Notes: a model not told the origin generated them from the sequence alone. DNA of 64,000 nt from Moraxellaceae bacterium (GCA_029237815.1 JAQZBP010000001.1:368798-432797); one strand, 5' to 3'. Shown: positions 47,474 to 58,092, counted from the stretch's first letter. Made by a program: numbers and translations.

Positions 47474-48844
47474 TTACCAAATGATTCCGCTATCCGCGAC
47501 GCCAAGCGAACTCTCGCCCAGCGAGTGAAGAAAGGACGCAATGCTGACCCCATCGGGGATGTCCTCGCAGGAGTAGATACGGCAGTCGACACCAATCGAA
47601 AGCTCTTCAAGGCTGCCTTGATGTATTGCCATGGCATTCATTTTTTCGATAAGCGCCAGTCCCCCAACCTTGTCTGTGTAAGGAAGCGCAATCCAGATCA
47701 GGCCTCCGTCCATTCGCGCCAGGAGATCCGTATCTCGTATTTGCTCGCGCACAAGACCTACGAAGGCATCGAGCACTTGGGCGAGCTTCTCCTTTCCAGT
47801 TAGCTCGGAACTCCTGCCAGACAGCCTTATGGACACGCAAACAAGCGAAAACCACGATGTTTCATGCCTCCTGGCAAGACTGGTCATCCACTCCAAACTT
47901 TCGGCGAACGCTACCGGGGGAGATACGTTCGGCGCTGCCGGCGCGCCGACATACCACCTGCTTGCGATGCCCTCTATTGCCGCCAATCGCCCTGCGTCAC
48001 TCAATGTATAAGAAGCGACATTCATTACCGGAAGGCCTTCAGGATCAGCACATGCATCACATGCGAGACACCTGGCTACAACCTTCGCCTCTGAGAAGGC
48101 CGAGTTGCAATCGCCACATGCGATTTGCTCAATAGGACGATTGTAGTCAACACCTATATGACGTAGGCGTGCATGGCACTTGGGACAAACAAGTGATTCA
48201 CCTGCCAGAAATGCCTCCTGCAAAGCCACATGACTGCAGGTGAAGCAGTGAATGAAGAGCGATTTTTTGATATTCAGACCACTGCAGGCCGGGCAGATAT
48301 CAACGTAATTGAGGTGCGTTGACTGGCAGGACTCACATTTTCGTAACCGATCAATAATGTGCCCTCGATCAAGCCAGCCGCGATTGACAAGCACGTCGAC
48401 CAGTGACTCCGGCTGGGGCCCCTCAGAGAAGCACTCAGCGAGTGGATAGCGATACGCCTGATGAGCCTTGTAGTCCCTGCAAGGCGTCAACGCGACAAAT
48501 GGTCGAAGGTACAGGTACCTTGCGAGGGCAATTGCTGCACTTGGTGAAGCTACAGGTAGCCTGGACGGAATAGGGCGCCAGTCAGCGGCGCGCGCCACCG
48601 CCTCGGGCAGGTCCATTGCGACTCCGTCCCCCAGCGCACTCACCGCATCGGGTAGATCAGCGTCTACAAAGACTGGGAGAAAGGCATGAGACGGCTGCCG
48701 TCTTATCTCGAGCAACTGACTCGCAAGGTCACGCCCGTCCTCACGAGCAAGCCATATCCCTGTTACGCCACCAGCCTGGGAGGGAAGGTCATGCACAGAC
48801 GCCAGGTGTACAGACGATATCGAAGGCGAATACAGCAGCCACAT
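47474..48844 (-). CDS. Zinc-ribbon (TackOD1-like) protein with degenerate GGDEF domain
   Basis: A 456-residue cytoplasmic protein. The N-terminal third is a mixed domain. Then come many CxxC pairs at about residues 170/173, 184/187, 200/203, 220/223, 243/246 and 259/262/265, a zinc-ribbon array like the thaumarchaeal output domain 1 family. The C-terminal 145 residues fold like a GGDEF domain, but the signature reads MDGGLIW near 378-384, so cyclase activity should be absent. I chose the ATG at 48844 (AGGGAG upstream) over an in-frame GTG at 48913. It likely senses or transmits a signal to the adjacent glycosyltransferase. Confidence 0.75.
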   Translation of the reverse strand: MWLLYSPSISSVHLASVHDLPSQAGGVTGIWLAREDGRDLASQLLEIRRQPSHAFLPVFVDADLPDAVSALGDGVAMDLPEAVARAADWRPIPSRLPVASPSAAIALARYLYLRPFVALTPCRDYKAHQAYRYPLAECFSEGPQPESLVDVLVNRGWLDRGHIIDRLRKCESCQSTHLNYVDICPACSGLNIKKSLFIHCFTCSHVALQEAFLAGESLVCPKCHARLRHIGVDYNRPIEQIACGDCNSAFSEAKVVARCLACDACADPEGLPVMNVASYTLSDAGRLAAIEGIASRWYVGAPAAPNVSPPVAFAESLEWMTSLARRHETSWFSLVCVSIRLSGRSSELTGKEKLAQVLDAFVGLVREQIRDTDLLARMDGGLIWIALPYTDKVGGLALIEKMNAMAIHQGSLEELSIGVDCRIYSCEDIPDGVSIASFLHSLGESSLGVADSGIIW

Positions 48845-48980
48845 GACTTCCACTCCCTTGAACCGCCACCGATCCATCAACTCTGAATCAGATGCAGCTG
48901 AGGCTCCGCTCACCTGAACAGTGCCAGTGATGGGATCGCATTCCGCAGGAAGAGAGATAAAAGCACAGGAACCAAAAAAG

Positions 48981-49005
48981 AAAACCGGGCAAAGCCCGGT
49001 TTTCT
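48981..49005 (-). terminator. Terminator of the alpha operon (after rplQ)
   Basis: GAAAACCGGGC / GCCCGGTTTTC with an AAA loop lies about 29 nt beyond the rplQ stop on the minus strand. Confidence 0.93.
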
Positions 49006-49033
49006 TGTTCTGCTTACTTAGAAAACAGTGAAG

Positions 49034-49423
49034 TTATTCAGCAGCGGCTACATTCTTGCTGCCAATCTCGCGATCGACCAACTCAACATACGCCATGGGG
49101 GCGGAGTCACCCGAACGGAAGCCTGCCTTCAGAACGCGCAGATAGCCACCGTTACGCGCCTTGTAGCGGGGACCGAGAACCGTGAACAACTTACCGACGA
49201 TTTCCTTGTTGCGGGTACGAGCAAAGGCCAGACGACGGTTGGCGACAGAGTCGACCTTTGCAAGGGTAATCAGCGGCTCAGCAACACGGCGCAGCTCCTT
49301 AGCCTTGGGCAAGGTGGTCTTGATCAGCTCGTGCTCGAACAGGGAGATCGCCATGTTCTGGAACATGGCCTTGCGGTGGCTGCTGTTGCGGCCGAGTTTC
49401 ACACCACTATTACGATGACGCAT
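49034..49423 (-). CDS. rplQ: 50S ribosomal protein L17
   Basis: Large-subunit protein near the peptide exit tunnel. The product has 129 residues. The N-terminus [20 protein letters not shown] and [18 protein letters not shown] are diagnostic of L17. It is the last gene of the alpha operon, 29 nt after rpoA, and ends at a strong terminator. Confidence 0.98.
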   Translation of the reverse strand: MRHRNSGVKLGRNSSHRKAMFQNMAISLFEHELIKTTLPKAKELRRVAEPLITLAKVDSVANRRLAFARTRNKEIVGKLFTVLGPRYKARNGGYLRVLKAGFRSGDSAPMAYVELVDREIGSKNVAAAE

Positions 49424-49452
49424 GGCAAATATTCCTACAAATCGGCAACCGT

Positions 49453-50460
49453 TTAACGGCTGCGGTAATTCAGACGATCGTCGTTGCGCAGGCTGGCGGG
49501 CGGCCAGTTCTCCAGACGCATTCCCAGCGAGAGGCCGCGCGACGCGAGGACATCCTTGATTTCCGTCAGGGACTTCTTGCCCAGATTCGGAGTCTTCAGG
49601 AGTTCAACCTCTGTGCGCTGCACAAGATCACCAATGTAATAAATGTTCTCAGCCTTGAGGCAGTTCGCAGAGCGAACCGTCAGCTCCAGATCATCAACCG
49701 GACGCAGCAGCAGGGGGTCGACCTCTTCGCGAGTCTCGATCACCTCAGGAGCCTTATCCTTCTGCAGATCCACAAAAACGGCAATCTGCTGCTGCAGAAT
49801 CGTCGCAGCGCGACGAATTGCTTCTTCCGGATCGATAGTGCCGTTGGTCTCAAGATCAATGACAAGCTTATCCAGGTCAGTACGCTGCTCAACTCGGGCG
49901 GCCTCGACAACGTAAGCCACCTTGCGGACAGGGCTAAACGACGCATCGAGCTGCAGGCGACCAATCGGACGGGTCTCATCCTCGGCGTAGCGACCGTCGG
50001 CAGGCTCATAACCGCGGCCACGTGTGACCTTAAGCTTCATCTTAAGATGACCGTTGGCACCAAGGTTGGCAATGACGTGAGAGCGATTAACGACCTCAAC
50101 ATTGTGCGGCAGACCAAGATCAGCAGCAGTAACAACTGCTGGCCCCTTCTTGTCGAGGACAAGAAACGCCTCATTCTGCTCGTGCAGCTTGATGGCCAGG
50201 CCCTTGAGGTTCAGCAGGATCTCGATAACATCCTCCTGAACACCCTCGATCGCACTGTATTCATGCTCGACGGCTTCGATTTCTACTTCCGAAACCGCTG
50301 CGCCGGGCATCGAGGAGAGCAGGATCCGGCGCAACGCATTGCCCAGAGTGTGACCAAAGCCGCGCTCGAGGGGCTCGAGGGTAACCTTGGCATGAGTGGC
50401 ACTGATCGCAGATACCGCAATGCTACGGGGAGTCAGAAACTCGTTGACAGCATATGACAT
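49453..50460 (-). CDS. rpoA: RNA polymerase alpha subunit
   Basis: Assembles core RNA polymerase. The product has 335 residues (E. coli 329). The N-terminal dimerisation domain carries [20 protein letters not shown] near residue 34. The C-terminal domain carries the [21 protein letters not shown] motif near 268, which contacts UP elements and activators. It sits in the usual rpsD-rpoA-rplQ order. Confidence 0.98.
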   Translation of the reverse strand: MSYAVNEFLTPRSIAVSAISATHAKVTLEPLERGFGHTLGNALRRILLSSMPGAAVSEVEIEAVEHEYSAIEGVQEDVIEILLNLKGLAIKLHEQNEAFLVLDKKGPAVVTAADLGLPHNVEVVNRSHVIANLGANGHLKMKLKVTRGRGYEPADGRYAEDETRPIGRLQLDASFSPVRKVAYVVEAARVEQRTDLDKLVIDLETNGTIDPEEAIRRAATILQQQIAVFVDLQKDKAPEVIETREEVDPLLLRPVDDLELTVRSANCLKAENIYYIGDLVQRTEVELLKTPNLGKKSLTEIKDVLASRGLSLGMRLENWPPASLRNDDRLNYRSR

Positions 50461-50483
50461 GGGCTAAGACCTCAGGCGGTTCC

Positions 50484-51107
50484 TTACTTGGAGTACAACT
50501 CGACGATCAGGTTCTCATTGATCTCAGAGGACAGATCGGAGCGCTCCGGCTTTGCCTTGAACGTGCCTTCCATCTTGGTCGCATCAACTTCGAGCCAGGC
50601 CGGAACACCGCGCTGGGCGGACAGTTCAAGCGCGCTCTTCACGCGGAGCTGATTGCGAGACTTCTCGTAAACAGCGACGACATCACCAGGCTGCACCTGC
50701 ATGGAGGCGATGTTCACGCGCTTCCCATTCAGAGTAATCGCGCGATGGCTGACCAACTGCCGCGCCTCGGAGCGAGTAGCGCCGAAGCCCATGCGATAAA
50801 CAACGTTATCCAGACGACCCTCAAGGAGCTGCAACAGGTTTTCACCGGTGGCACCCTTCAGCTGGGCAGCAGCCTTGTAGTAGTTACTGAACTGACGCTC
50901 AAGCACGCCGTACATGCGGCGGACCTTCATCTTCTCACGAAGCTGCAGACCATAGTCCGACAGGCGGCCCTTACGGGATGCGCCGTGCTGACCCGGGGGG
51001 GTATCAGCCTTGCACTTGCTGTCGAGGGCACGGACACCGCTCTTCAGGAACAGATCCGTACCTTCGCGACGAGCGAGTTTGCACTTAGGACCAATATAAC
51101 GAGCCAT
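50484..51107 (-). CDS. rpsD: 30S ribosomal protein S4
   Basis: Primary 16S rRNA-binding protein and, in gammaproteobacteria, repressor of the alpha operon. The product has 207 residues (E. coli 206). It has the N-terminal [15 protein letters not shown] segment and an S4-fold domain in the C-terminal half ([28 protein letters not shown]). It overlaps nothing and lies 23 nt upstream of rpoA. Confidence 0.98.
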   Translation of the reverse strand: MARYIGPKCKLARREGTDLFLKSGVRALDSKCKADTPPGQHGASRKGRLSDYGLQLREKMKVRRMYGVLERQFSNYYKAAAQLKGATGENLLQLLEGRLDNVVYRMGFGATRSEARQLVSHRAITLNGKRVNIASMQVQPGDVVAVYEKSRNQLRVKSALELSAQRGVPAWLEVDATKMEGTFKAKPERSDLSSEINENLIVELYSK

Positions 51108-51119
51108 TCTTCAAACCTC

Positions 51120-51509
51120 TTACACGCGACGCTTCTTGGACGGACGGCAGCCGTTATGGGGAATCGGCGTAATGTCACTGATGCTGTTGATCTTGTAACC
51201 GACGGCGTTCAGAGCACGCACAGCCGACTCACGACCCGGGCCTGGCCCCTTCACCAGAACGTCCAGATTCTTCAGGCCGTACTCAAGGGCGGCACGGCCG
51301 GCCACCTCAGCAGCCACCTGGGCTGCGAAGGGAGTGGACTTGCGCGATCCACGGAAGCCCTGGCCACCGGATGTCGCCCAAGACAGGGCATTACCCTGAC
51401 GATCGGTGATCGTCACGATGGTATTGTTGAAGGAGGCGTGGATGTGGGCGATGCCCTCCGCAACCTGGCGAGTAACCTTTTTGCGGGCACGAGTAGTGTC
51501 TTTAGCCAT
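51120..51509 (-). CDS. rpsK: 30S ribosomal protein S11
   Basis: Platform protein of the 30S subunit that helps form the mRNA exit region. The product has 129 residues. [22 protein letters not shown] near residue 18 and the C-terminal [17 protein letters not shown] are diagnostic. It follows rpsM by 17 nt. Confidence 0.98.
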   Translation of the reverse strand: MAKDTTRARKKVTRQVAEGIAHIHASFNNTIVTITDRQGNALSWATSGGQGFRGSRKSTPFAAQVAAEVAGRAALEYGLKNLDVLVKGPGPGRESAVRALNAVGYKINSISDITPIPHNGCRPSKKRRV

Positions 51510-51526
51510 AGCTCTTCAGAATCCGG

Positions 51527-51883
51527 TTATTTCTTGATGGCCTTGCGCGGACCCTTACGGGTGCGAGCATTGGTCTTGGTGCGCTGGCCGTGAACCGGGA
51601 GGCCACGACGATGACGCAGGCCGCGGTAGCAGCCCAGGTCCATCAAGCGCTTGATATTCATGGAAACTTCGCGACGCAGATCACCCTCGGTCGGGATCTT
51701 GGCCACTTCCGCACGCACTTGGTCGAGCTGCGTATCGGACAATTCCTTGATCTTGGTGGTCGGAGCAATGCCGACGGAGTCCAGAATCTTGGCAGCGGTA
51801 GTCCGCCCCACACCAAAAATGTAGGTCAGGGAGATAACCGCATGCTTGTTATCAGGGATATTAACGCCGGCTATACGAGCCAT
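51527..51883 (-). CDS. rpsM: 30S ribosomal protein S13
   Basis: Small-subunit head protein that contacts the P-site tRNA and the large subunit (bridges B1a/B1b). The product has 118 residues. [21 protein letters not shown] and the [21 protein letters not shown] tail are diagnostic. It is the first gene of the alpha operon after a hairpin-bearing leader. Confidence 0.98.
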   Translation of the reverse strand: MARIAGVNIPDNKHAVISLTYIFGVGRTTAAKILDSVGIAPTTKIKELSDTQLDQVRAEVAKIPTEGDLRREVSMNIKRLMDLGCYRGLRHRRGLPVHGQRTKTNARTRKGPRKAIKK

Positions 51884-51934
51884 TCACACTCACTCCACTT
51901 ATCAACCGATGCTGCTGCAGACTTTCAGCGTAGG

Positions 51935-51960
51935 GACTCGGCGCGAAAGGCGCGGGAGTC
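51935..51960 (-). promoter_or_regulatory. Hairpin in the alpha-operon leader, candidate S4 target
   Basis: GACTC (51935-51939) pairs with GAGTC (51956-51960), and inner GCGC arms (41-44 and 50-53) extend the stem, 50 nt upstream of rpsM. In gammaproteobacteria S4 represses this operon by binding a leader pseudoknot at the rpsM start; whether this hairpin is part of it is inference. Confidence 0.4.
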
Positions 51961-52000
51961 TAATCACTAAAACGCCAAAAATCAACAACCTTATCAGGAC

Positions 52001-52117
52001 TTAGCCCTGACGCTGCTTATGACGAGGCTCCGCGCTACAAATAACGCGAATGCTGCCGTTGCGACGCACGATCTTGCAGTTGGCGCAGATCTTCTTTACG
52101 GAAGCACGGACTTTCAT
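52001..52117 (-). CDS. rpmJ: 50S ribosomal protein L36
   Basis: A 38-residue zinc-binding large-subunit protein that was missed by length filters. [15 protein letters not shown] is followed by C27 and H33, so the zinc ligands are C11, C14, C27 and H33 (the C+ form). The frame lies between secY and rpsM, as usual. Confidence 0.96.
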   Translation of the reverse strand: MKVRASVKKICANCKIVRRNGSIRVICSAEPRHKQRQG

Positions 52118-52158
52118 GATTCACCACCCTACTCTGTAATACCTTGAATTTACTTAAC

Positions 52159-53523
52159 TTAACGAATCAGCCCAGAAGGGCCATAACCCTTGAGATTGGA
52201 CTTCTTCATCAGCGCCTCATATTGATGAGACATCAAGTGAGACTGAACCTGGGCCATAAAATCCATGACCACAACAACAACGATCAACAGTGAGGTCCCG
52301 CCAAGGTGGAACGGAACCTGGAACACTACCTGAAGAATCATCGGCAGCAGACAAACTGCAGTGATGTACAAGGCGCCAATAAACGTGAGCCTGCCTAACA
52401 CCGAGTCAACATACCGAGCCGTATGCTCACCAGGGCGAATCCCGGGAATGTACGCACCGGACTTCTTCAGGTTGTCTGCTACGTCCTTCGGGCTAAACAT
52501 CAACGCCGTGTAGAAGTAGCAGAAGAAAATAATAAGCAATGCAAATAGGAGCAGGTACAGCGGCTGGCCAGGAGACAGCGTCAAGGCAATATCCTGAAGC
52601 AGTCGCTGAAACCAGTTCGGGTTGGCCGACTGACCAAACCACTGCCCCAACGAAGCGGGAAACAACAGCAGAGAGCTCGCGAAGATCGCAGGAATGACGC
52701 CCGCCATGTTGATCTTCAGCGGCAGATGGCTCTGCTGCGCAGCATACAGACGACGTCCCTGCTGCCGCTGGGCATAGTTCACGGCAATTCGACGCTGGCC
52801 GCGCTCCATGAAAACAACCGCACCAACGACCACAATCGCAAGCAATCCAAGGACAATAAGGCTCAACATGCCTATCTGGCCTTGGCGTGCAGACTCAAGC
52901 GACATCCCAATTGCTCCGGGAATCCCCGCCGCGATTCCAGCGAAAATAATCATCGAGATGCCATTGCCAATGCCGCGCTCGGTGATCTGCTCACCAATCC
53001 ACATCAGGAAAACCGTACCTGCAACGAGACTGGTGACTGCAGGAACGAAGAACGCCATACCGCTGCTAAGAGTGATGCCCTGGCCAACCAGCCCCATGCA
53101 CATCCCGACTGCCTGCACGAAACCGAGAGCCACCGTGCCATACCGAGTGTACTGACTAATCTTTCTCCGCCCCGCCTCGCCTTCCTTCTTCAGCGCCTCA
53201 AGCGACGGAACTACCGTTGCCATCAGCTGCATAATGATGGAAGCCGAAATGTACGGCATGATGCCCAAAGCGAGGATCGACATGCGCTCCAGTGCACCAC
53301 CCGAGAACATGTTGAACAGGCTAAGGATAGTATCCTTGTTCTGCTCAAAAAGCTGAGCCAGACGGTCAGGATTGATACCTGGAACGGGGATATGTGCACC
53401 AAGCCTGAACACGGTCAGGGCGAGAAGCAGAAAGCCGACACGACGCCACAGCTCGGACATGCCCTGCTGCATTTCAGGGCTCTGCATCATTTCCTTTGCT
53501 TGCTGCGTACGGGTATTGGCCAT
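52159..53523 (-). CDS. secY: Preprotein translocase subunit SecY
   Basis: Central pore subunit of the SecYEG channel in the inner membrane. The product has 454 residues with ten helices. [32 protein letters not shown] near residue 75 (pore-region landmark, quoted in part), [12 protein letters not shown] near 185 and the C-terminal [14 protein letters not shown] match SecY. It follows rplO by 5 nt and precedes rpmJ in the spc operon. Confidence 0.97.
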   Translation of the reverse strand: MANTRTQQAKEMMQSPEMQQGMSELWRRVGFLLLALTVFRLGAHIPVPGINPDRLAQLFEQNKDTILSLFNMFSGGALERMSILALGIMPYISASIIMQLMATVVPSLEALKKEGEAGRRKISQYTRYGTVALGFVQAVGMCMGLVGQGITLSSGMAFFVPAVTSLVAGTVFLMWIGEQITERGIGNGISMIIFAGIAAGIPGAIGMSLESARQGQIGMLSLIVLGLLAIVVVGAVVFMERGQRRIAVNYAQRQQGRRLYAAQQSHLPLKINMAGVIPAIFASSLLLFPASLGQWFGQSANPNWFQRLLQDIALTLSPGQPLYLLLFALLIIFFCYFYTALMFSPKDVADNLKKSGAYIPGIRPGEHTARYVDSVLGRLTFIGALYITAVCLLPMILQVVFQVPFHLGGTSLLIVVVVVMDFMAQVQSHLMSHQYEALMKKSNLKGYGPSGLIR

Positions 53524-53528
53524 CAGCC

Positions 53529-53963
53529 TTATTCCTCGACCTTACCACCAGCGGCTTCAATCGCGGCACGCGCACCCTTGGTGACCTTAAGGCCCTTCAC
53601 AGTAAGCGCACGACCAATCTCGCCCGACAGAATCACACGAGCGGACGTCTTGTCCTTTCGGACCACGTTGGCAGCCTTCAGCGCGTCCAGCGTAACGACA
53701 TCGCCGTCAATATAAACGAGCTCTGACAGACGAACTTCCGCAACCTTGAGCGAAGCGAGGTTCGTAAAGCCGAACTTGGGTAGGCGACGATAGAGAGGCA
53801 TCTGGCCGCCTTCAAAGCCAGGCCGAACCTTGCCGCTACCGCGGGAGGTCTGGCCCTTGACGCCGCCACCACCAGTCTTGCCGAGGCCGGAGCCAATGCC
53901 ACGACCAGGACGACGGGCAGCTTTCTTGGAGCCCTCAGCGGGACTCAGGTCATTCAGTTTCAT
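53529..53963 (-). CDS. rplO: 50S ribosomal protein L15
   Basis: Late-assembly large-subunit protein. The product has 144 residues. The Gly/Arg-rich N-terminal extension ([21 protein letters not shown]), [20 protein letters not shown] and the C-terminal [16 protein letters not shown] are typical. It follows rpmD by 5 nt. Confidence 0.98.
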   Translation of the reverse strand: MKLNDLSPAEGSKKAARRPGRGIGSGLGKTGGGGVKGQTSRGSGKVRPGFEGGQMPLYRRLPKFGFTNLASLKVAEVRLSELVYIDGDVVTLDALKAANVVRKDKTSARVILSGEIGRALTVKGLKVTKGARAAIEAAGGKVEE

Positions 53964-53968
53964 GGCGA

Positions 53969-54148
53969 TTAACCTTCAACCTTAACGAGGTAGTACACCT
54001 TGTTGATCATGCCGCGGTTGGATGGCGTATCGAGCACTTCAACAGTGTGACCGATCCGACGCAGACCCAGACCCTGCAGACAGAGCTTGTGATTCTTCAG
54101 CTTATGGGCGCTCGAGCGCACCTGGGTAACCTTGATGGTTTTGCTCAT
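53969..54148 (-). CDS. rpmD: 50S ribosomal protein L30
   Basis: Small large-subunit protein of 59 residues. [34 protein letters not shown] is the family sequence (landmarks KVTQVRS and [10 protein letters not shown]). The ATG at 54148 was chosen because the longer frame overlaps rpsE without similarity. It starts 4 nt after the rpsE stop. Confidence 0.97.
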   Translation of the reverse strand: MSKTIKVTQVRSSAHKLKNHKLCLQGLGLRRIGHTVEVLDTPSNRGMINKVYYLVKVEG

Positions 54149-54152
54149 TTGC

Positions 54153-54659
54153 TTACCCCAGAATCTCATCCACAGTCTTGCCACGCTTGGCAGCGACCTG
54201 ATCCGGCGACGTCATGGCAGCCAACCCCTTGAACGTGGCATGAACCACGTTATTGGCATTGGTAGAGCCATAGCACTTGGCCAGCACGTTATGAACGCCA
54301 GCAACTTCCAGCACAGCACGCATGGCGCCGCCGGCAATAACGCCGGTACCCTCGGACGCTGGCTGCATATAGACGCGCGAGGCGCCATGCTGACCAGTCA
54401 CCGGGTGCTGCAGCGTGGAGCCATTAAGATCCACCTGAATCATGTTGCGGCGCGCTGCTTCCAGTGCCTTCTGGATGGCCGCAGGCACTTCACGCGCCTT
54501 GCCACGACCGAAACCAACACGGCCCTTGCCATCGCCAACCACGGTCAGTGCAGTGAAGGAGAAAATACGACCACCCTTCACCACCTTGGCCACGCGATTC
54601 ACTTGAACCAGCTTCTCAACGAGGCCTTCGCCCTGCTGCTGTTGTTCCATCTTCGCCAT
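54153..54659 (-). CDS. rpsE: 30S ribosomal protein S5
   Basis: Small-subunit protein at the mRNA entry site with a role in decoding accuracy. The product has 168 residues. [32 protein letters not shown] near residue 23 and [24 protein letters not shown] near 108 are diagnostic (given as landmarks). It starts 2 nt after the rplR stop. Confidence 0.98.
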   Translation of the reverse strand: MAKMEQQQQGEGLVEKLVQVNRVAKVVKGGRIFSFTALTVVGDGKGRVGFGRGKAREVPAAIQKALEAARRNMIQVDLNGSTLQHPVTGQHGASRVYMQPASEGTGVIAGGAMRAVLEVAGVHNVLAKCYGSTNANNVVHATFKGLAAMTSPDQVAAKRGKTVDEILG

Positions 54660-54661
54660 GA

Positions 54662-55012
54662 TTAAAACTCCAGACCGGCTTCACGCGCGGCATCGGCCAA
54701 GGCCTTGATACGGCCGTGGTACTTGAAACCGGAACGGTCGAAGGCGACCTTGGTCACACCAGCTGCCTTGGCTCGCTCGGCAACCAGGGCGCCAACCTTT
54801 TTGGCGGCGTCCGCATTGCCAGTGGAGCCATCGCGCAAGCCGGCATCCAGAGTGGAGGCCTGTGCCAGCACGGTGGCGCCGTCGGCGGAGAGCACCTGAG
54901 CATAGATATGACGGGGCGTACGGTTGACGCAGAGACGAACCGCACCCAGCTCACGGATCTTGAGACGCGTGCTGCGCGCACGGCGCAGGCGGGATTCTTT
55001 CTTTTCGTTCAT
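54662..55012 (-). CDS. rplR: 50S ribosomal protein L18
   Basis: 5S rRNA-binding protein of the central protuberance. The product has 116 residues. [33 protein letters not shown] and the C-terminal [26 protein letters not shown] (landmarks) are typical. It is adjacent to rpsE. Confidence 0.98.
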   Translation of the reverse strand: MNEKKESRLRRARSTRLKIRELGAVRLCVNRTPRHIYAQVLSADGATVLAQASTLDAGLRDGSTGNADAAKKVGALVAERAKAAGVTKVAFDRSGFKYHGRIKALADAAREAGLEF

Positions 55013-55023
55013 GACATCAACCC

Positions 55024-55557
55024 TTATTTCTTCTTGGCTTCCTTACGCAGGACGTTTTCATCCGCGTAACGAACACCCTTGCCCTTGTACGGTTCCGGCG
55101 GACGGAAGCCGCGGACTTTGGCAGCGACCTGGCCCAGCATCTGCTTGTCGCTGGACTTCAGGATGATTTCGGTCGGCGTCGGGGTCTCAGCGGTGACGCC
55201 CTCAGGGAGAGCGAAATCGATGGGGTGCGAGTAACCCAGCGCCAGGTTCAGAACCTTGCCCTTGGCAGCCGCCTTGTAACCCACGCCAATCAGCTGCAGC
55301 TTGCGCTCGAAGCCAGCCGAAACGCCGACGACGAGGTTGTTCAGCAGCGCACGGGCGGTACCCGTCTGCATCCATCCGGCCTGCGTCGTTTCACGCGGAG
55401 CCAGTTTGAGGACGCCTTCTTCATTGGTAACGGAAACCAGTGCGTGAAGGTTGGTGCTCAGGGTGCCCTTGGCGCCCTTGACCTGAACATTCTGGCCGTT
55501 GATGGTCACTTCCACGCCCTTGGGCAGGGTGACCGGTGATTTAGCGACTCGAGACAT
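55024..55557 (-). CDS. rplF: 50S ribosomal protein L6
   Basis: Large-subunit protein near the factor-binding site. The product has 177 residues, a duplicated fold. [17 protein letters not shown], the [12 protein letters not shown] segment near 89 and [13 protein letters not shown] near 152 are diagnostic. It lies between rpsH and rplR. Confidence 0.98.
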   Translation of the reverse strand: MSRVAKSPVTLPKGVEVTINGQNVQVKGAKGTLSTNLHALVSVTNEEGVLKLAPRETTQAGWMQTGTARALLNNLVVGVSAGFERKLQLIGVGYKAAAKGKVLNLALGYSHPIDFALPEGVTAETPTPTEIILKSSDKQMLGQVAAKVRGFRPPEPYKGKGVRYADENVLRKEAKKK

Positions 55558-55568
55558 GTTCGTTCACC

Positions 55569-55961
55569 TTACGACACTGTGGCGATCACTTCACCGCCCA
55601 CACCAGCTGCTCGAGCGGCGCGATCGGTCATGATCCCCTTGTTGGTGGAAACGATCAGGATACCCAGACCCTGCTTGACGCGGGGCAGATCACCGGCGCC
55701 CTTGTAGATGCGCAGGCCAGGACGGCTGACACGGCGGATCTCTTCGATCACGGGCTTGCCTTCGTAGTACTTGAGCCCGATGTTCAGGGTCGGCTTGGCT
55801 TCGCCATCGACTTCAATAGACCCGATGTAACCCTCATCGTGCAATAGCTTGGCAATAGCCAGCTTCAGCTTGGACGAAGGCATAGAGACAACAGACTTGT
55901 TCGCCCGCTGCGCGTTACGAATGCGCGTCAGCATGTCGGCGACAGTATCTTGCATGCTCAT
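55569..55961 (-). CDS. rpsH: 30S ribosomal protein S8
   Basis: Central-domain 16S rRNA-binding protein; in E. coli it represses the spc operon by binding its mRNA. The product has 130 residues. [37 protein letters not shown] and the C-terminal [25 protein letters not shown] are diagnostic. ATG 55961 and 55955 are both possible starts. Confidence 0.98.
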   Translation of the reverse strand: MSMQDTVADMLTRIRNAQRANKSVVSMPSSKLKLAIAKLLHDEGYIGSIEVDGEAKPTLNIGLKYYEGKPVIEEIRRVSRPGLRIYKGAGDLPRVKQGLGILIVSTNKGIMTDRAARAAGVGGEVIATVS

Positions 55962-55993
55962 TTAGCAACTCTCCTGATTCACGAGCTGGTGAA

Positions 55994-56299
55994 TTACCAG
56001 CTCGCCTTGACAACACCCGGCACATCGCCACGCATCACGGCTTCGCGCAGCTTGTTACGGCCCAGGCCGAACTTGCGGAAATAGCCGTGGGGACGACCGG
56101 TCAGGCCGCAGCGGTTACGCTGGCGCACGGGGCTGGCATCACGCGGGAAACTCTGCAGCTTCAGGGTGGCAGCCCAACGCTCTTCGTCGCTGGCCTTGGG
56201 GTTCTTGATGATCGCCTTCAGTTCGGCGCGCGCCTTGGCATACTTGGCCACGGTCTTTTCGCGCTTCTCTTCGCGGTTGATCATGCTCTTCTTAGCCAT
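55994..56299 (-). CDS. rpsN: 30S ribosomal protein S14 (long, zinc-independent form)
   Basis: Small-subunit head protein. The product has 101 residues, the long form without a CxxC zinc finger. [20 protein letters not shown] and [28 protein letters not shown] (landmarks) are diagnostic. It follows rplE by 11 nt. Confidence 0.98.
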   Translation of the reverse strand: MAKKSMINREEKREKTVAKYAKARAELKAIIKNPKASDEERWAATLKLQSFPRDASPVRQRNRCGLTGRPHGYFRKFGLGRNKLREAVMRGDVPGVVKASW

Positions 56300-56310
56300 G
56301 GTTCACGCTC

Positions 56311-56847
56311 TCACTTGAAAGGGAAGCCGAAGGCGCGCAGAAGGGCGCGACCCTGGTCATCCGTGGCAGCCGTCGTGGTGATGGTGATGTCCATGCCACG
56401 CAACTTGTCGATCTTGTCGTATTCAATTTCCGGGAACACGATCTGCTCTTTGATGCCCATGGAGTAGTTACCACGGCCATCGAAGGCTTTCGCGCTGAAG
56501 CCACGGAAGTCACGGATACGTGGAATCGTGATACCGATCAGACGATCCAGAAATTCGTACATCATGTCGCCGCGAAGGGTGACCTTGCAGCCGATCGGCC
56601 AGCCTTCGCGGATCTTGAAACCAGCGATGGACTTGCGAGCGACGGTGACAATGGGTTTCTGGCCAGCGATCAGCTGCATATCGGCCACGGCGCCATCGAT
56701 AAGTTTCTTATCCTGGCTGGCGCCGCCCACTCCCATATTCAGAGTAATCTTCGTGATGCGGGGAACCTGCATCACATTCTCGAGACCGAGCTCTTCTTTC
56801 AGCTTGGCAGCGATCTCGTTCTTGTAAACACTTCTCAGTCTGGCCAT
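56311..56847 (-). CDS. rplE: 50S ribosomal protein L5
   Basis: 5S rRNA-binding protein that contacts the P-site tRNA through the central protuberance. The product has 178 residues. [48 protein letters not shown] (landmarks) and the C-terminal [21 protein letters not shown] are diagnostic. The ATG at 56847 is preferred over a TTG three codons upstream. Confidence 0.98.
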   Translation of the reverse strand: MARLRSVYKNEIAAKLKEELGLENVMQVPRITKITLNMGVGGASQDKKLIDGAVADMQLIAGQKPIVTVARKSIAGFKIREGWPIGCKVTLRGDMMYEFLDRLIGITIPRIRDFRGFSAKAFDGRGNYSMGIKEQIVFPEIEYDKIDKLRGMDITITTTAATDDQGRALLRAFGFPFK

Positions 56848-56859
56848 TTCAACCAACCC

Positions 56860-57177
56860 TTACTTGACGTCGACCACATCGCCGCTGGACTTGAACACGC
56901 GCACCTTGGCGCCATCCTCCAACCGCTTGTAGCCCACGCGGTCTGCTTTCTGCGTTACCGCATTGAACAGCGCCACGTTGGAAATATGCAGAGCAGCCTC
57001 CTGCTCGACGATACCGCCCTGGGTACCGCGACTCGGATTGCCCTTCACATGCTTCTTGACCAGGTTGACGCCAGAGACGACAACACGATCTTCAAGAACA
57101 GTCACGACCTTGCCGCGCTTGCCCTTGTCTTTCCCGGTAATCACGATGACTTCGTCATCACGCTTGAGCTTTGCCAT
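56860..57177 (-). CDS. rplX: 50S ribosomal protein L24
   Basis: Assembly-initiator protein at the exit tunnel. The product has 105 residues. The KOW motif region [18 protein letters not shown] near residue 7 and the [25 protein letters not shown] segment near 40 identify it. It follows rplN by 11 nt. Confidence 0.98.
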   Translation of the reverse strand: MAKLKRDDEVIVITGKDKGKRGKVVTVLEDRVVVSGVNLVKKHVKGNPSRGTQGGIVEQEAALHISNVALFNAVTQKADRVGYKRLEDGAKVRVFKSSGDVVDVK

Positions 57178-57188
57178 GGCATCAATCC

Positions 57189-57557
57189 TCAGAGTACTTC
57201 AGGCGCCAGCGAGATGATTTTCATGAACTGCTCATTACGCAGCTCACGAGTCACCGGGCCGAAGATACGGGTGCCGATCGGAGCCTTCTGGTTGTTCAGA
57301 AGCACGGCGGCGTTGTCATCAAAGCGGATGAGGGAGCCATCGGCACGGCGGATACCCTTACGGGTACGCACGACCACAGCATTCATGACATCACCCTTCT
57401 TTACTTTGCCGCGAGGAATCGCTTCCTTCACGGCGACCTTGATGATGTCGCCGACAGTGGCATAACGACGATGCGATCCGCCCAGCACCTTGATGCACTG
57501 GACACGGCGCGCGCCGCTGTTGTCTGCCACTTCGAGCATCGTTTCGGTCTGAATCAT
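57189..57557 (-). CDS. rplN: 50S ribosomal protein L14
   Basis: Interface protein that contacts 16S rRNA and binds silencing factor RsfS. The product has 122 residues. [27 protein letters not shown] and the C-terminal [24 protein letters not shown] are diagnostic (landmarks). It is the first gene of the spc group; the 80-nt gap before it may hold a promoter. Confidence 0.98.
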   Translation of the reverse strand: MIQTETMLEVADNSGARRVQCIKVLGGSHRRYATVGDIIKVAVKEAIPRGKVKKGDVMNAVVVRTRKGIRRADGSLIRFDDNAAVLLNNQKAPIGTRIFGPVTRELRNEQFMKIISLAPEVL

Positions 57558-57637
57558 TGCTCTTCTCCGAACCCTTCAACGCCCCCGAAAAAGGGCGCAA
57601 ATGCTAACTTAGTAACCCTGCCGCCGCAACCGGAGGC

Positions 57638-57898
57638 TCAGGCGCCGGCGCTTTCGACCACTTCAACCAGGGTCCATGCCTTGGTCTTGGAGATCGGGCG
57701 GGTTTCCGCGATCGTTACCACGTCACCCTCTTTGCACACATTGTTCTCGTCGTGAGCATGAAGCTTGGTAGACTTGGTGAGGTACTTTCCGTACACGGGG
57801 TGCTTCACGCGGCGTTCGATCAGCACTGTGATGGACTTATCCATCTTGTTGCTGACAACCTTACCGGTCAGCGTGCGCTTGACTTTCTCTTCGCTCAT
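57638..57898 (-). CDS. rpsQ: 30S ribosomal protein S17
   Basis: OB-fold 16S rRNA-binding protein. The product has 86 residues. [38 protein letters not shown] and [17 protein letters not shown] are diagnostic. It is the last gene of the S10 group; the ATG at 57898 lies 2 nt after the rpmC stop. Confidence 0.98.
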   Translation of the reverse strand: MSEEKVKRTLTGKVVSNKMDKSITVLIERRVKHPVYGKYLTKSTKLHAHDENNVCKEGDVVTIAETRPISKTKAWTLVEVVESAGA

Positions 57899-57900
57899 GA

Positions 57901-58092
57901 TCACTTACCCTGCATTTCATTCAGGACAGTCTTGATACGGGCAATGTCCTTGCGGACCAGGCCCACCTGATTGCTCTTGGCGAGCTGACCGGTAGCCTTG
58001 GCCATGCGCAGGGTAAACTGCTGGCGCTGCAGACCATCCAGCTCCTTCTGCAGCTCTTCCACGCTTTTCTGACGCAATTCAGTTGCTTTCAT
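57901..58092 (-). CDS. rpmC: 50S ribosomal protein L29
   Basis: Helical hairpin protein at the tunnel exit, near the SRP and trigger-factor sites. The product has 63 residues. [31 protein letters not shown] (landmark ends) is the family start. Its ATG overlaps the rplP stop by one base. Confidence 0.97.
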   Translation of the reverse strand: MKATELRQKSVEELQKELDGLQRQQFTLRMAKATGQLAKSNQVGLVRKDIARIKTVLNEMQGK

